Of a stretch of 64,000 nt of DNA, positions 22,221-32,000 are shown piece by piece. Origin of the DNA: Apiosordaria backusii (Eukaryota; Ascomycota; Sordariomycetes; Sordariales; Lasiosphaeriaceae). Below the pieces are notes generated by a model, which saw only the letters and a program-made list of their open reading frames with translations, was not told where the DNA came from and did no database searches. The position numbers were made by a program, and so were the translations under genes. How positions within the stretch are numbered: the first letter of the stretch is position 1; the number at the start of each line of letters is the position of its first letter. The stretch lies in assembly GCA_030549205.1 (NCBI GenBank), contig JAUKTV010000005.1, positions 2,418,001 to 2,482,000 of the forward strand, read 5' to 3'.

Positions 22221-25200
22221 TCAAGCCAACCCCCCGCTCTTCATCCTCTGCCTCAACATCTCCTTCAAATGCCCATTCAACTGCTTGGTGGTAACCCTAA
22301 ACAACTTCTTCTTCTTTTCCCCATCCTCCCCTACCTCCCCCTCCTCCTCCCTCTCAAACTCATCCAAATCCACATCCCTATACACCTGGCCCGTCACCGC
22401 CGCCGCCAAGCTCTTTACGTCTCTCGCGTTCGCCCACCCAGCTGTCTGCCCCAACCGATGCAAGAATCTCAGCACTTTTTCCTTTTCCTCCTCCCCTGGG
22501 TCAACCACGTCCCTCAGTTCGATATCCTCCTTCAACAAAAGATTCTCCAAGTGTTTCTTCGCCTTGGAAGCCGTCATGGCGGGGAAGATGATCTCCGTAG
22601 CAAATCTCCCCCTCAACCCGGCGTTGACCTGCATGAGGTTGTCCATATCCTTGTCGTACCCTGCCAGAACGATGATCATCTTCCTGAGGTACCTCGGTTT
22701 GGTCATGCAATCGACCAATTCACCAACGGCTTCCTCCTCGAAGCTTCCATGCCCAGTCGCGCGGTTCCCGCCGCTTAGACGGTAAGCCTCGTCGATGAAG
22801 AGGACTTTTCCTAGGGCCTTCTCAAAGAGGTTGATTACTTTTGGGCTGGTGTGGCCCATGTATTGGCCTATTAAATGGCTGGCGGAGCATTCGATTACTT
22901 CGTTGGTAGACAAAAACCCCATGTCGTAGAATATCTGGCCGATGATGCGCGCGGTGTGGGTTTTGCCTGTTCCGGGGGGACCTTTGAAGATGAAGGTGAA
23001 GGGGACGATTTCTCGGGGGTCTTTGCCGCGGCGGCGCATGTTGGCTGCTAGGCGCTGGTACCCCTCGAATTTGGAAATGATGGGCTCGAAGCCGATGAGG
23101 CCGTCGAAGAGGGATTGGCACTTTTTGGAGGCGTGGGCGCCGCGGTTCCATTCTGGGTCGAAGTCCTCACGGAGGAGGATGATTTGGGATTCGGACTGGG
23201 TGAGGTTGGCGAGGATGTCGGCTTCGGAGGTGATTGTGGGTGTTGTCTCCGCTGCTGGAGGTGACTCGGGGGTCTCCTTCTCAGGCTGGGGAGTGTCAGC
23301 TGGGGGTTCGGCTGCCTTGGCTTTGACGGCGGTGGGCAAGTCGACCTGAGCCTGGGCTAGTTTTTCTCCAGCCACCGCTTCCTCATCCTCGACTTTCGTG
23401 ACTTTTGGCAGGTCGACTGGCTTTTCCTCGGGTTGCTTCACCACGGCTTCAACTTCCGCGTCCGCCTTCGCCTTGATCCGCGCACGGTATCGAGTCTTGG
23501 CTTGATTCAACAGGTTGTCAACATCTCCTCCATTGCCAAAGTTGGGACGGTCCCTCGCTCTTCGGAGCACTTCAGCTGCCACCTCCATGGCCCCCTCGTC
23601 AGCTGTGATCTCCTCCTTGGCCATCTTGAGCCGCAGAATCTCATTCAGTGTCTTGTCATCGTAGCTCTGGAACCGGAAGGCCTCTTCAAGGGGGAACCGT
23701 CTCCGTAGACCAGGGTTGCACTTCTGGAACATCTCCTCCATCATGTCAGGATAGCCCAAAAGCAAAACACAACGATCCTCGCCAGGCTTGTTGTGGATCT
23801 TGGAGATCATGACATCGATACAGCTCAGGCGGAACTCGTCCGACTCGTGGGTCGTGCCTGGTCGTCCGCCGTGGTAGAACATGTGAGCATCGTCAATGAT
23901 GAGCACCTTCCCAATCGTTGAGTCGAGAATATGGGCGGTCTTAACTTCTGATTCGCCGATATACTGCCCAATAAAGTCTGCCGGTGTCTTGAATACGACC
24001 TCTTTTGTCGACAAGAGCCCAATCTCGGCCAATATCTGTCCGTAAAGTTTAGCAACGGTGGTCTTGCCGGTCCCAGGAGGGCCCAAAAAGACTTGGTTCA
24101 AGGAGGTCTTTAGTGGTTCCTTGCCGAGGACCTCGCGCCGGTAATTGGCCTTGGCCCGATTGAGTAGTTCACCAATTGCTTTCTTGACGTCTTCAAGACC
24201 GGCCATCTTTTCAAGCTCCTGCCAGGCTTTGCTCTTGTGCCGAATATCCTCAGGCTCGGGTCCGATGATGTCTTCCTTGGTTAGGAAACGGGTGTTGGGC
24301 TTTGGCGCTGGAGACTGGAGCAACGAGAGCTCGACATTTTCGCTCTCACCAATGGCCGAGGCTAATACAGCAGAGACAGCTTCCAACACTGAGATTTCAG
24401 ACTTAGCAGGGGCCTCAGCTTCGGAAGGCTTGTCATCCTCCTTATTCTCGTCTTCGACCTTAGTCTCATCTTCAGCAGGCTTCTTGTCCGTTCGGCTGTC
24501 ATCGTCAGCCTTCGTATCTTCCGCGACAGGTACCTGCATCTTGGTTTCAGCCTCGACTTCGGTCTCGTCTTTGGTAGGCTCCCCATCCTTGGTGGGCTTC
24601 TCGTCTTCGGTAGGCTTCTTATCTTCGGTAGGCTTCTCGTCCTTGGTAGGCTCTTTAGTCTCCTCCTTGGTAGGCTTGTCATCCTTGGTAGGCTTATCAT
24701 CATGGGCGGGCTCCGTCTCCTCTGTTGGCTTCTCGTTCTTGGTAGGCTCCTTGGCCTCGTCGTCGGTTGACTTTTGTTCTGCCTCTTGATCTACCTCGAC
24801 TTTGCCGCCCGCTGAATCACCAACTACCGACTTCTTCGACTCATCCGCATTTGGAGCTGCAGAGGTTTTGTCGCCCTTGGGCGATGCGGGCATTGGAAGC
24901 ATCCTATACTTTAACAACTTAAGAAAACGGTCGTTGATCTCCTGGGCCCTATAGTCCTTATATTCACGCAGGCTAGACAGCATCTCCTCGTCGTCCTTAA
25001 TTTCGTTCTTGAGTTTTTCGATCTTAGCAGCAATCTCAACTTCTTCTGGGCTCAGCTCCCTGTCCTGTTGCTCGTCCTTGGCGTCTGCTTTCTCATCTTT
25101 GGCGTCTGCTTTCTCATCCTTGGCGTCTGCTTTCTCATCCTTGGCGTCTGCTTTCTCGTTCTTGACGTCTTCCTTGTCATTCTTCGTGTCGTTTTTGTCG

Positions 25201-28200
25201 TTCTTGACGCCTTCTTGCCCAGGCTTAACAGCTTCTTGTTCGGATTTAACACCCTTTTGCTCAGGGTTGGCACCATCTTTCTCAGAAATAGCACCTTGGG
25301 GGTCAGGCTTGATGTCTTCACCAGCAGATTTGGCACTCTCATTCGCAAGTTTGGCACCTTCTTCCGTAAGTTTAACATCTTCCTGTTCAGGCTTGGCGTC
25401 TTCTTCGGCAGGTTTTGCGCCTTCCTCCGCAGTCTTGACACCTTCTTCCTCGGCCTTGACACCTTCTTCTTCGGCCTTGACAGCTTCCTCAGTCTTTATG
25501 ACCTCCTTATACTCAGCAACCTCCTCGGCTTTGGCGCCTTCTTCAGTCTTGGCGGCGCCCTCAGGGCTGGTTGCTGACGGCTCCTCAGAAGCGGTTGGCT
25601 CTTTCGTGTCATTCTTCTCGTCAAGTTTCGGTGGATTGGCATCGCTTTGAGGTGCCGGAGGGGACGTCGGTTGCACCGTAGCATCGCTTGAGCCTTGTGG
25701 AAGATCAGCCTCGGTAACCTTTTCGGGCTCGACAGGCTGCTCTGCCTCGGATTTCTCGGGTGTCTCGTCCTTGATTGCGTCAGACTTCTCCGAGGGGACC
25801 TCGACAGTCTCTTTGGATTCCGTGGACTGCTTATTTGTCGAGTCGGAAGAAGTCGCTGGTTCAGTCTTGTCCGCAGAAACGCCAGTGTCTTCTGTCTGAG
25901 AGGGTGGCTTTCCATCCGAACTCGCAGACTTCTCGGCTTCCTTGTCCTGGGGGGCTTCCTCCGCTACATTAGTAGCAGCTGGCGACTCCGTCGGTTCAGA
26001 AGACGACGGTGATTCCGTAGCGATTGCCTTTTCCGCTGGCTTGACAACCGCGCTATCACCATCCTGACTGTCAGATACCTCTGGCTTTGTCGGCTCGGCT
26101 GAAGCCAGCCTCTTCTCTTTCAGGTCCTCTTGTTCTTGTTCCTTTTCTTCCAGTTTTCCGTTCTTGTCTACCAGGCCTTCTATCACGGACTTCTTAAGTA
26201 CCTGTAGGTTCTGCTGTTCCTTGAGTAACTCGTGCAACCTCGCACGCTTTTTTTCCAGACCAGCCTCCCATTCCTCGGCCCGCTTATCTTCATTGGCCTT
26301 CCACACTGCGTGTTCCTGTGACATCTCTGTTAGTTAAATAGGTACAGTCTCAGGGCTATTTGGCCACTGACCTTGTCAAGCCTTGCCGCCTGTCGGTCCA
26401 GTATCTTCTCCCAAGCCAGTACAAGATCGTAAGCATTTGCAAAACCACCAGACTCCCGGTTCCTTGCCACCCGTTTAGCCACAATCCGTGGGTATGGCCC
26501 AGTTTCACCTCCCTCAATCTGAAAACCATTGTGTCGAACCATCTGAAGGAAAATAAGACGCAGTTGCTCATCGTCGTAATCCTTAATCGTCAACCGGCGA
26601 GGGAACTGCCATCTCCCACTCGGTCGTGAAGCCAACAGCTTATTCATCGCTATGTCGGTACCAGCAATGACAACCACCAGCCGGAGACGTTCGGCGTGGC
26701 GGTCAAGGGTATAGAGGAGATCTGCTCTCAACGACCCCGTCATCCCTTCAATAGAATCGATAAACACAAACACCTTGGAGTTTTCGCCGTAGTTGTTGAG
26801 CACCAGGTGAAACCCTTCGATATCCTTATCCGCTTGGAAGTCGAACCCGGATCTCTTCTCGTTGTGTGGGCTGTTGACAGAAGACCACGCCGCGCATTCC
26901 TTCAGCAGTGTCCTGTAAATAGTCACCAGCGTTTTCTTGCCTGTTCCAGGGTTTCCGATGAGCGCGAGATTGAACTCTTGTCTTCGTAGCATTCCCTTCC
27001 TGTTCTTTGCCGCATCGACGGTGCTCTTGATAGCGAGGAACTCAGACTTGACTTGTTCGAGACCGACCATGGCCATGAGCTGGTCGATCGCAGCGCTCTT
27101 CTCCCCCAGCTCCTTTTTGCGGCGTACCCATTCCTTTTCTGGAGCCAACAGCTCGACGCCGTCGGATTCCTTGGCCACCCATCTTCGACTGAGGGCGGGT
27201 AGGATGGGCATACCCGGTCGGCTCGGGCTTGGCTTTGGTTTACCATTGGCATCCAGAGGTACCTCTTCTGTATCGTTGGGGTCGGCTCTGACGCCCTTGA
27301 AAGGATCATGTGGAGGGTCAGGTAAGGGCGCGGGAGCGGGAGCGGGAGCGGGAGCGGGCTCTGGTTTGACTTCCTCTGGCTTGGCTTCCTCCGTGATCTC
27401 TTCCTTGGCCTCCTCTTTGACCCCCTCCTTAACTTCCTCCTTAGCTTCCTCTGGCTTATTCTCTTCCGTGGTCTCTTCCTTGACTTCCCCCTCCGTAGCC
27501 TCTCCCTCCTTGGCCTCGTCCTTGGTCTCTTCCTTGACCTCGCCTTCCTTGGCCTCCCCCTCTTTGGCCTCTCCTTCCTTGGCCTTTCCCTCCTTGGCTT
27601 CTCCATCCTTGACCTCACCATCGGCCGCGTCTTGCTTTACCTCTGGCTCTTTGGTTTCGCCGTCAGTCGTGTCCGGTTTAGCTTCACCGTCCTTGGGCTC
27701 TTCCTTGGCTTTAGCCTCCTTGTAGTCACCGTCAATGGACTCTGCCTTGGATTCCTCCTTCTGGCTTTCGTCCTTCTGGCTTGCGTCTTCGTTGTCATTG
27801 CTCTCTGGAGTTACGCCCTCCTTGACGTCTTCTTGCTTGGTAGCCCCCTCCTTGGAATCTTCAGTCGAGGTCTCCTTGGCGGCTGCTACATCTTGAGGCG
27901 TAGCTTGGTCTTTTTTCTCCTCTGTTGCGTCTGAAGCAGCTTCTTTGGGTGGGGCCTCCTGTTGGGGAGGAGGCTCCTTGGTAGCTTTCTCTGGAGTGGC
28001 ATTGACTTGAGATGGTGGTTCTTCTGGGGAGGCCTTTTCCTTTTCAGGTGACGCCCTCTGAACCGCCTGATCTTTGGCAGTTTCTTCTTCTGCTTGTTTG
28101 CTGACGTTCTGGTCTTTCCCGGCGACGATTTCATCCGTAGCTGTGCCGGCTTGTTGAACGTCCTTAGCTTCAGTTACCGGCTTAGTTTCCTGGGCTTGGG

Positions 28201-28678
28201 TGCCAGATTGGTCTCCGCTTGGTGCTTCTAGAGGCTTTGATTCCCCTGATTGCGGAGATATGGAGGATGTTGTCCCGTTGGCAATTGATTTTGGTGGAGT
28301 TTGATTGTTCCTGATCTTCTCAAGGTCCTCCAAGAATTTCAAGCCACCCAGTCTTTCAATCTCATTCGCAAAGGTCGCAATCAATTTAGCGGCCCTGATG
28401 ATGGATTCTGGGTCGGATATGTCCAATACTGGCTTGCTGATAGGTGGACTGATGGTTTGAGTGGCGATATCGGTGTCCGGTGATGGGGGGACTTCCACCA
28501 CGGAGACCTTGCTGATGGTCAGCTTCTTGTCGTCCGAAGCATTCATCTCTGCTTCGGCAGGTGTGGACATGAAAGATCCCGTCTCGCTGTTGTTTTTATC
28601 GAGCACATCGTACTCGGATTCTGAAGATTCCGGGTGGTTGGGGTTGGCGGAGGGGTTATCGTCCATGATTGGGGCCAT
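22221..28678 (-). CDS. Triple CbxX/CfxQ-type AAA+ ATPase with long acidic repeats
   Basis: Two in-register open frames (28678-26372 and 26324-22221) are joined by a 47-bp intron (26371-26325), giving 2,136 residues. The first 450 and residues of about 770-1,450 are Lys/Glu low complexity with short repeats (KEGEAKEGE, EKADAKDEKADAKDE, KPTEDEKPTKD). Three AAA+ modules follow the family pattern. Module 1: Walker A GNPGTGKK (575-582), Walker B FIDS. Module 2: GPPGTGKT (1517-1524), Walker B IIDD (Asp1580-Asp1581). Module 3: GPPGTGKT (1884-1891), Walker B FIDE (Asp1947-Glu1948), arginine finger in NAGLRGRF. Thus only module 3 has a full textbook ATPase site. Bacterial CbxX is a Rubisco activase and SpoVK a sporulation protein; the fungal role is not known. 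Two separate genes five bases apart is the alternative, but unlikely. Confidence 0.85.
26325..26371 (-). other. Predicted 47-bp intron joining the two AAA+ frames
   Basis: The donor GTCAGT follows ARLDK. The acceptor is ACAGAG just before ATGTCACAG, with CTAAC very close to the 3' end. It removes the in-frame TAA and keeps phase 0. Both its length and the branch-to-acceptor distance are near the lower limit for fungi, so RNA evidence matters. Confidence 0.65.
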
Positions 28679-29586
28679 GTTTGAATTATGTGCGGGGGTA
28701 TGGGGGCCGGAACAGTAGGAAATGGAATCAAAACCTGAAGAAAGGCGCTGCGATGGAGATATTTAGGAAATAAATGAGACGGAGGTGCCTGATCTGGTTG
28801 AAAATGAGTGGTTTGGCCGTGAAAGGTGATCCGCGCGAGCGTCCCACGTAGGGATTTGTATCTAGGCAGATTTCCAGGCTGCAGCGGTGAGAGCCCCAAT
28901 GGGCAACCGCCAGCTGCAGCTGCTGCGCAGACGACGAGGCTCTGGATCAACAAAGCTGCAAGCTGTGCACCAATAGCGCCCGTGGCCCAACGGCCAACAA
29001 ATGGACAGCCTCAAACTTCATGCAGGCGCCCTCTTTCCTCTTCGGATGACAAGACACGACCTCTCCCACCGCGTGACTAATCCGAAGCCAAGCTTTGAAG
29101 GAGCGCCTTTGTCAAACACGCCAACAAACATGACCACCGCATTTCCTTTTTTTTTTTTTTTTCGTTCTCAATCATGTATTGAAATTAGAAGTATAGTACA
29201 TTTGCTTCGTTATCTCCTTAATTTGTATTGTTGACTGACAATGCAAAGCACTTTCCTTGAAATATTCCAAGTGTTTGAGTCACATATAAATCAAACCCAT
29301 GTAAAGTCACATCTAGCAATAAGTTAAAACACATAACTTCACACAGTGGTACATTGAGGCCTGCTCAATATCATAGCTCTAGAACTAATCCCTTTTCCCT
29401 CTCCGTATTCGCTGCAGCCACTCTCCAAACGCTGTAGATCCAGACTAACCGGCAGTCCAGAAGTACTACAACGAATTCTCCAACCCTCCATGTTTGCACG
29501 TTTCTATGTTCCCACAAGAATTGCCCTATATTGAATTTCATCGACGGTTCGACAGCCCAGTTAACCACAGCCAAAGAATTCAAATT
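28679..29586. other. Intergenic region upstream of the AAA+ gene, with a T16 tract
   Basis: The promoter side of the AAA+ gene. A run of 16 T lies at 29147-29162, a nucleosome-excluding type of sequence. No gene is called. Confidence 0.5.
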
Positions 29587-29793
29587 CTACCTCACACCGA
29601 AGTGCTCTGGACGTTCAGTGTTGTCAGGATACCTGGGTTCCTCGGGGTCCTCAAAGTACACAGGCATCGATCCAGTTTTCTTCCTCTTGGCGTACCCTGC
29701 ATGCTCCTGGGGCGTCGGTTGAGTGTTCCCCCCTCTAGAAGACTTTATGCCAAAACACCGACTATTTGCCATTGCCATCCTTTCCTTCGGCAT
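29587..29793 (-). CDS. Small ORF, possible partner of the divergent ORF at 29800
   Basis: 68 codons plus stop from an ATG at 29793, basic N-terminus, acidic middle, ending in ERPEHFGVR. The tail resembles RPRYFGMR in the plus-strand ORF that starts six bases away on the other side. It has no domain I can name. It may be a real small gene, a broken copy of its neighbour, or chance. Confidence 0.3.
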   Translation of the reverse strand: MPKERMAMANSRCFGIKSSRGGNTQPTPQEHAGYAKRKKTGSMPVYFEDPEEPRYPDNTERPEHFGVR

Positions 29794-29799
29794 TCAAGA

Positions 29800-30297
29800 A
29801 TGTCTATCAATCACCGAGATCCCGGGAAGGTTTGGACCGACGGATTGAAATGTTACTACAACAAGCGAGGGAGTGAGAAGATATGTGGACAACTCTGTTC
29901 GAGATTTGACCCTGCCATGAAGGCTCACATTGGAACTTTCCATCCTCAAGAGAATGAGGCCCTGGAAGACAAAGCACGCGCAAAAGGATGGGACATGGGC
30001 CAGATCGACGCTGAATATATTGTGTGGTTATCCGATCAACCTCCTCAAGAAAGAGACCCCAGAGAAAGGTTCTCCAGGAAAGAAAGGCCCCGTAGGGAAA
30101 CCCCGCCGGGAAACCCGACTAGAAACGAAAAGCCGCACAGAGACAAACACACCTCCGTCGATCCCGCCAAACGCAGACCTTCAACAAAAGGATCTTCTAG
30201 AGAGGAGAAAGCTAGAACGGTCCCCGAGGACCCTGGCCGTCCGAGGTACTTTGGCATGAGGGAACCTGATGAGCCATCAAATAGGCAAGTAAGGTAG
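29800..30297 (+). CDS. Small basic protein with a zinc-finger-like Cys/His pattern
   Basis: 165 residues from the ATG at 29800 (MSINHRDPGKVW). The frame is open farther upstream, but that part reads like noncoding sequence and opposes the small minus-strand ORF. Residues of about 28-50 contain C-x3-C-x9-H-x4-H (CGQLC to HIGTFH), close to a C2H2 finger but with a short middle. The rest is very rich in Arg, Pro, Glu and Lys and looks disordered, ending with RPRYFGMREPDEP. No signal peptide or membrane segment. Function unknown; a nucleic-acid-binding role is only a guess from charge and the Cys/His pattern. Confidence 0.45.
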   Translation: MSINHRDPGKVWTDGLKCYYNKRGSEKICGQLCSRFDPAMKAHIGTFHPQENEALEDKARAKGWDMGQIDAEYIVWLSDQPPQERDPRERFSRKERPRRETPPGNPTRNEKPHRDKHTSVDPAKRRPSTKGSSREEKARTVPEDPGRPRYFGMREPDEPSNRQVR

Positions 30298-30479
30298 GTA
30301 GACAATATGATTACTCGATACGTGAAAGTTGTAAGATGGTGCACTGTATCTGACGCGGGATAGACTAGAGTGTGGATGCTCTTCAGGAAGCGAGATCTAA
30401 GTGACTTGGCCATCATATATAGGTAGAGGTGCTGAGACCTCATTCTCAATGACATTAATGGTTATTTACCAGGCCTTTG

Positions 30480-30615
30480 AACCGTTGACCTGGGCCAACC
30501 GTCAACCAACACCCGCAACCGTCAGCCAACACCCACAACAGTGGCCCAGAGCGGAACCGTTGGCTACGGCGGAACCGTTGGCCCAGAATAAACCGTTGAT
30601 TCTCGGGAACCGTTG
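30480..30615 (+). repeat. About 18-bp phased array of AACCGT motifs
   Basis: AACCGT starts at 30480, 30497, 30517, 30555, 30573, 30591 and 30608. Spacings are 17, 20, 38 (about two periods), 18, 18 and 17. Five of the seven extend to AACCGTTG. This is either a decayed 18-bp minisatellite or a phased binding array; AACNG is the core bound by Myb proteins. Confidence 0.7.
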
Positions 30616-30828
30616 GAAGTCCAGGGGAGGGTTCTGATTGGCCGGCTTAGCCAGGCTTACAGGGGGGGTCCCTTGTATCAAGCCGAAAATGGAAGGAATG
30701 AGGGCATTCCCAGGGCAACTACCAGAGGCCCACGGCCCAGGGCATCACAGTCTTGTTCAAAACCTGGGATCTGGGCCTTTGCAAGGCGAGCCGTCTTCAA
30801 CCATCAACATCACCGAGATCAACCACAG

Positions 30829-30864
30829 CCACACCCACGGCCACACCCACGGCCACACCCACCC
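30829..30864 (+). repeat. Three copies of a 12-bp repeat encoding a His-rich stretch in one frame
   Basis: CCACACCCACGG occurs three times in tandem, the last with two changes. In one plus frame it reads HSHTHGHTHGHTHPG and is followed at once by GGTAAGCC, a possible splice donor. No complete gene model can be built around it. Confidence 0.6.
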
Positions 30865-30985
30865 AGGTAAGCCAGTCCCTCGCGTACAGCCCTGCCCAGA
30901 ACTGACCAATAGCAATTGACAGGCTACCGGTTAATTGGCCAATTGATCGATCGACGCGCGCGCGGCTGGCAATACAATACTGGGC

Positions 30986-31062
30986 TGTGGTGGTGGTCTT
31001 GGTGGTGGGCAGTGGTCTTGGTGGTTGGTGGTGGTTTTGGTGGTGTGGTCTTGGTGGTTGGC
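30986..31062 (+). repeat. TGG/TTGG-rich low-complexity tract
   Basis: About 77 bp of GGTGGTCTTGGTGG-type units with a variable period of 10-14 bases. It is strongly G/T on the plus strand and so strand-asymmetric. Confidence 0.65.
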
Positions 31063-32000
31063 AGGGGGGACCCCAGTAATGGATGTCCCGCAGCGGTGCG
31101 TCATGGTTGTTACCAACTGCCCATTCTGTTACAAAAAGGTCATGGTTAATGGTCATATACACACTCTGTAACATATTCGAAACTCCCTCGTACGGTGAAG
31201 ACATCCAGATGATGATGCACCAGATCAGCAGAAACACCATTACGAGGGGTTCTTACCTCGACTAGAGCAGTTCCACAACCAGAGTAATTAGGATGGGGTG
31301 TGGGCTTCCAAGAACAATACACATACTGAAGGATAGGGAACCCATATGTTGCGGCTGACTGCTACGCCATACATTGACCACAGCCATTGCTCTTAGATGT
31401 CTAGACCGACGAAAACCAAGATAGCAAGGAGCAGAGCATGGTAGTGTTTGTGGAGTGGGGCCGGGCAGCTGTCAACTGATATCAGACGAAGAGCCGGTGG
31501 GCAGGTGTCAGGCTGGTGATGCTTGAGGGGTTGTTCCTTCTGTTGCCCACCGTAAGTAACGCCAGGGCAGACGGGCAATGAGTTTTTGATCTTATCCATC
31601 TTGGCTGTCCTCTAGAGAACATCCCTGGAGACTATACTATCAGACATTCAACCCCCACAGACCCTCCCGAGTATCCCAAGATATGCGTATTATAAACCAA
31701 TGGGGAGAGGGGAGTCTCTCCTCAGCAGCTAATCAAGCTCACTGCTCTGAATGACAGGCGGCCCAACCTATTCAAGTTCACCAGCCGGGAGAGGGGTATT
31801 CGCCAGGGCTGTGGAAGCGGGAGTGATTGTCTTTCTAGGAAGAGTTTGTGGTTGTTGGATAAACCCGTGGGCTGATGCTGGTATATTATGAGTATTAAGC
31901 TTCCAAACGGCGGTGCAACCGCTTCTGCCACTATGAGCCCAACCCTAACCCATAAATCACCAGAGACATGTGTCTATCTCTCTATCTGCCTGCTTTGATG

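Larger units (their letters stand above)
30298..32000. other. Intergenic region with several short repeats
   Basis: It holds three kinds of short-period repeat (30480-30615, 30829-30864, 30986-31062), described separately. The remaining 940 bases towards the DPH6 3' end show nothing recognisable except a telomere-like AACCCTAACCC at 31941-31951. Confidence 0.55.
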
